A stretch of 64,000 nucleotides of DNA from Rhyacophila brunnea (taxonomy: Eukaryota; Arthropoda; Insecta; Trichoptera; Rhyacophilidae): contig JAGYXB010000020.1 of NCBI GenBank assembly GCA_022495005.1, positions 372,001 to 436,000 on the forward strand, read 5' to 3'. Below the pieces are notes generated by a model. It ran no database searches. It was not told where the DNA came from and was given only the letters and a program-made list of their open reading frames with translations. Both the position numbers and the translations under genes were made by a program. Of the stretch, positions 57,529 to 64,000 are shown piece after piece (position 1 is the first letter of the stretch; the number at the start of each line of letters is the position of its first letter).

Positions 57529-57613
57529 CAGCCAATCAAAGCTCGTAGTTTAGGCGTGGAGCCATGACGTCACGTCTCATATATAACGAGAAAACGGCCG
57601 CCATTTTTCATTG
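57529..57613 (+). promoter_or_regulatory. Core promoter of alpha-tubulin
   Basis: A CCAAT word (GCCAATCA) lies at 57531-57538, a CRE-like TGACGTCA at 57565-57572, TATATA at 57580-57585 and an initiator-like TCATTG at 57608-57613. The 30-bp distance from TATA to the initiator A is standard for RNA polymerase II. The order and spacing ahead of the tubulin 5' exon make this the likely main promoter. Confidence 0.7.
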
Positions 57614-57707
57614 TTAGTTTGGCAACCCTCTTCGTCGGTCCGCTAAACGGCTATAAAGTCTACCATTTGCCTTTTTACTTTTGTGAAAGAAAACCTCGTT
57701 TATCAAA

Positions 57708-60398
<2,691 letters not shown>

Positions 60399-60572
60399 TT
60401 TCTCAGCCTGCTTTGCTACCGAATCGTGTCTGAATCTCTGCATTTTTCTTTTAGTCTCAATTTTTAAGGCTGATATATATTTTGTAATTTTTTTATGCTG
60501 AAAAAATAATTTATTTGAAAACATTCCAGCGACAAGAAATAACAATTTTGACTGAAATGAACGGAAATTAAA

Positions 60573-60578
60573 AATAAA
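60573..60578 (+). terminator. Polyadenylation signal of alpha-tubulin
   Basis: AATAAA lies 175 bp after the stop codon, in AT-rich sequence with a T-rich stretch just downstream (60598-60615). It is the best candidate for 3' end formation. An AATAAT variant lies earlier, near 60506. Confidence 0.65.
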
Positions 60579-60599
60579 CGATTCGTGATACCTAATATG

Positions 60600-61363
60600 T
60601 CTTTCATTTATTTCTCATGCCTTAGTCCAGCTTAACTGATGATTGTATACAACCAATTTGATCTTATGGTCAAAATTACTTGTATTGTAAATGTTAAAAG
60701 TAGCATCAAAATTAAGCATTGATTTTTGTTTCCTGACTTACAGGGAAACCTTGAACAATACAGGTAGGTCACAGTTCTTGGCCTGGACCATGACTTCCTG
60801 ATATAGTTTCATGGTTATGATCTAAGCTTGATTTATTTTCAATTACGCAGTATATGAATGCAGCTTACTGGTAATGGTGACATGGAATAAGTAATATTGT
60901 CTTAGGTAAGTATAATTGCTGTTGAATAGATTATGAACTAGGTGCTTAATTAAAAAAAAACATGGTTTTGTTTAGTTTCGATAATTATTAGAATAAAGAA
61001 AAACTTAAGTCTACCTATAGAAAAGATTTTCTGCTAATTCAATTCATAGTTTTGTTGTTTTTTATATTTTAGAAAACCTCTGGGGTGCTTATTATTTTTG
61101 AGTGCTGAATTTTTTTGAATTATGAATATAATTTGAACAGTAATTAAAAAAACTTGGAAGAAGTAATAAGTACATGTTTTTTGGAGTGGTTACTAATGTT
61201 ATTAGTATGTACCTATTTCTTTTATGTTATGAAAACAACTTTACCTATACCTAGAGAGTAGGCTTCACCTTAAAAATGTGTGCGGGGTGGTCCATTTATA
61301 AAAATATTTAATTGATTTTTAAAGCAGCAGGAGGGGAGGGGTGGAGTTAACAAATCTAGCAGG
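60600..61363. other. AT-rich DNA downstream of alpha-tubulin, no gene seen
   Basis: Nothing interpretable beyond low-complexity sequence and a purine-rich patch near 61328-61350. Confidence 0.45.
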
Positions 61364-61645
61364 CGCCACTGACTTCCACATTTACTACATAGCCTTTCGT
61401 CACTTCACAAACCCCATACTTTTCCGGTAACATTCATCGATAATCACTTGTGGATGTGACAATTCGCAATGACCCGTAAGTGAACACCCTTCATTATACC
61501 TGCAGGCCAGGTGTTTATAGCTATACTCGAAGTGTGGAGTGTCTGGGTATGGGGAATTAATCTGGAAACGCGCAGTATTCTGCGATAGAAGCGATGAGAA
61601 CCTATAAGTAGTTAGCAGGTAAATGTGGAAGTGAGTGACACAAAT
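61364..61645 (+). repeat. Dispersed repeat family C, copy with inverted ends
   Basis: GCGCCACTGACTTCCACATT at the left is the approximate inverse of AAATGTGGAAGTGAGTGACA at the right. The interior holds TCTGGGTATGGGGAATTAAT, shared with 18 kb, 19 kb and 43 kb. This suggests family C's distal part is a TIR element of about 280 bp. Confidence 0.55.
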
Positions 61646-63439
61646 TGATCACCTCAAAATCATATTTCTGTGTGCCTGGCCGCATCAGAGTATTAATGCA
61701 AACATTGGATGTTGCAGGTAGGTGCACCTATTTGTCAGGAGTGCCACGTGTATTCCAGTGCCCACAAGCCTTGCGGGTCGTAGAATGCCGAGTTTTCGTA
61801 TGTATCTATGATGCCGAGAGGAGTGGGTCAACCCGTTAAGAACATTGCTTGACAGCTCAATTATTAAAAGGTCACAAGGTCCTGACGACTGACGTAGTAG
61901 TAGAAAAAAATATGAATTTTCCATTTGCCTAAATAATTTGTTTTTTTTTCCGTTCCTGGAGGGGGTGGGGTCTAGACACGAAAGCTCCCTCCCTTGTGTG
62001 AGGCTGAGCAGGCCGTTAGGTACACACGAAGTTATCCCATTTTTTTTTATTTTTCGCCCTTCACACCCTGGCACAAAATATAATTTATACAAAATTTTCA
62101 AGAGATGATTATTAATTATATTATTAGTGATGGTTGAGTGTGTTGAGTAGGATGCAACGCGATAAAAATAATATATTTAACGTGCCCACAATATTAATCT
62201 ATGGGTCGAATGTTGTTCGACTGCAATGGCTACTATGGTGGCAGACGTGTCCTTTTTTAGTAGGTAGGTAATAATCTCGTTCGCATCTTGCAGAATTATT
62301 ACGTAATCATAGTCTATGTAATCAACATATTAAATCAGTGAAGGGATGGACTAATACTCGTTCGGAACCCGAGAAAAACTTAATGCTGGTTCACGAAAAT
62401 GTTAAATATTTTTTAATAATCTTTAGGGTCTAAACTAGTAAGTGATTCCCAAAGTGGTGATGTCGCCTTCTGGGGACGCTGGAACGATTCATGGGCCGGC
62501 AGTAGCTTGGGTGTAATTTCAATTTGGGAATCTATATAAAGGGACGGTGGAAGCAAAAATAAACCAAAAGAAAATTTCGAAAAACTAATTCGTAGGTACA
62601 TGTTTCATAATTGTGTTTATTACAGTTGATTCGTAGTGATTTCAATATTTTCCAAATACTTTTTTGAAAAAATAGTAGTTTTTAGACAATTTTGAGGAAA
62701 CCAAGCATTTTTTTCTGCCTTGGCCATGCAGTAATTATTTTCTTTCCGCATTTTTTTTTTTTGTCATTGACAGTAAAGTTGAGAACATTGTCTACGGTGC
62801 TGCCACCATTGGCCAAAATTCAGCCCGCGACGGAAGCAGTAGAGCTTGTGATTTCGCGACTTTTTACATAATATCTCGAGTTTCTAGAATATTTCTATTC
62901 TCGAGAATTTGAGATTAGTTTATCGTTTTTCTTAACGACGGGCTTTAAATTCCGATTGCGGTCAACAGCTCTCTTTTTCCGTTTCAATTTTTCCATTGCT
63001 ATTTTTACCTAGTAACAATTCCTCAAAGAGAATTAGGTAGGTACCTATTGAAACTTCTGAAAATTCATTTCTCGAGATTCGACATTGCCCTTTTCTGATT
63101 ATTTATCAATGAGACGAGTATTGATTACAACCTCTAGTTGGATGTACGAGATAATAATATTATTACATACAAGGCCGAGTCGTTCATAAGCGTGGGTGTT
63201 TAGGGTTATCCGGAAAATAGTACAAATTGGTTCCGGAACGCTGATTGATTTCGTGTCCGATAGAACACAAATAATTTCTAACGAGTTTGGAACCTTTTCA
63301 TGATTACAAGTCAAACAGCTAAAATATTAATTGTGATAATAATAAAATATTGTATTTACCTACCTAAAGATTTTTAACATCGATCGAGCTTTTTTTGCTC
63401 TTTTCAAACATAAATCTATCAAAGTTGTCCACTTCACAA
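61646..63439. other. Intergenic DNA, no supported gene
   Basis: The - strand frame 61685-62101 and others lack motifs. AGTGATTCCCAAAGTGGTGA at 62441-62460 resembles a hAT end without a partner. The 62880-63080 stretch has several CTCGAGA words like the sub-terminal part of H13. Confidence 0.4.
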
Positions 63440-63752
63440 GCGCATCTATTCTAGTTAGGTATACACAAGACACCTTTCGGTCGCTATCTAAGGTAGGAAA
63501 GTATCCAAGTATTAGCACTTACATTGTAACAATTATTACAATAAGTTAGTTGCAATTGTTACAATAAGTGCTATGTTTTAACAGCACCTCTCTTGGCTGA
63601 GATACATTTTAGAGTGAGATAGATAGTTTTAACAGTTCAGACGGCTAACTTATTGTAAGTAACTGTTACAATAAAGTATTATTTCGATACATTCCTACCA
63701 TAGTTAGCTGCCGTAAAGGCTGAAAGCAGTCTTGTGTTTAGAATAGATGCGC
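63440..63752. mobile_element. MITE with ~28-bp TIRs and TTGTAACA-type inner repeats
   Basis: GCGCATCTATTCTA...CACAAGAC at the left and its inverse GTCTTGTGTTTAGAATAGATGCGC at the right bound about 313 bp. The interior repeats TTGTAACA / TGTTACAATAA words several times in both directions (63520-63680). No ORF and no clear TSD. Confidence 0.65.
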
Positions 63753-64000
63753 GATCAATATCGACCGGGACGTTCTGCGTGCTAATAGTTGAGGTTTTGC
63801 ATATTATGTCTACAATAAAAACCTTTCTCGTGCCAAAGGAGGTACGCGTGCCATAGTAAAGCCATCGCTAACCTAGCGTATAGGTGTCTCTCGCTTATCC
63901 TTAAAAGGACAGACTGCATCCACTTTCATTGAACTGGTTACCCACCAGAGAGGTTTTTCTGACTAATAAGTACCTACTTCCAAACCGCAGTTTCAATATT

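Overview
The window looks like nuclear DNA from an insect. It is AT-rich, it holds one spliced alpha-tubulin gene, it carries a run of the arthropod telomere unit TTAGG, and transposon relics fill most of the rest. The frequent short GTACCTACCT-like words and the mix of hAT, RTE-like, R1-clade and Jockey-type elements suggest an aphid or related hemipteran. That taxonomic guess is inference. No bacterial, viral, CRISPR or rRNA feature was seen.

The only host gene I can support is alpha-tubulin on the + strand. It has a promoter near 57.5 kb, a start codon alone in exon 1 at 57708, and coding exons 58793-59015 and 59272-60398. The 450-residue product has every expected motif.

The remaining sequence is a layered transposon landscape. 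(a) 1-1170 is a decayed RTE-like LINE on the - strand. (b) 5130-8082 is a nearly full-length but broken endonuclease/reverse-transcriptase LINE on the + strand, with a second 5'-truncated copy at 10179-11223 nested in a hAT element. (c) 31865-42402 is a nest at least four layers deep: a 311-bp-type hAT element, containing a long-TIR element, containing a gag-only Jockey-like ORF, containing a 4.8-kb R1-clade LINE. Three junctions are marked by target-site duplications (TSDs). (d) 46273-47611 is a pogo/Tigger-like fragment split by a hAT element. (e) At least twelve non-autonomous hAT-type elements can be delimited to the base by 8-bp TSDs. (f) There are also several short TIR families (MITEs), two tRNA-derived SINE families and foldback elements.

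None of the hAT-type elements carries a recognisable hAT transposase, so they must be mobilised from elsewhere. Insertions within insertions give a relative order of activity: MITE families older than hAT insertions at 11.8 and 45.0 kb, a Tigger-like element older than the hAT at 46.7 kb, and the gag ORF older than the R1 element. The R1-clade element looks youngest and best preserved, with only three single-base frame breaks, two of them next to homopolymers.

All element boundaries and TSDs were read by eye. Family names come from recognised motifs, not database searches.
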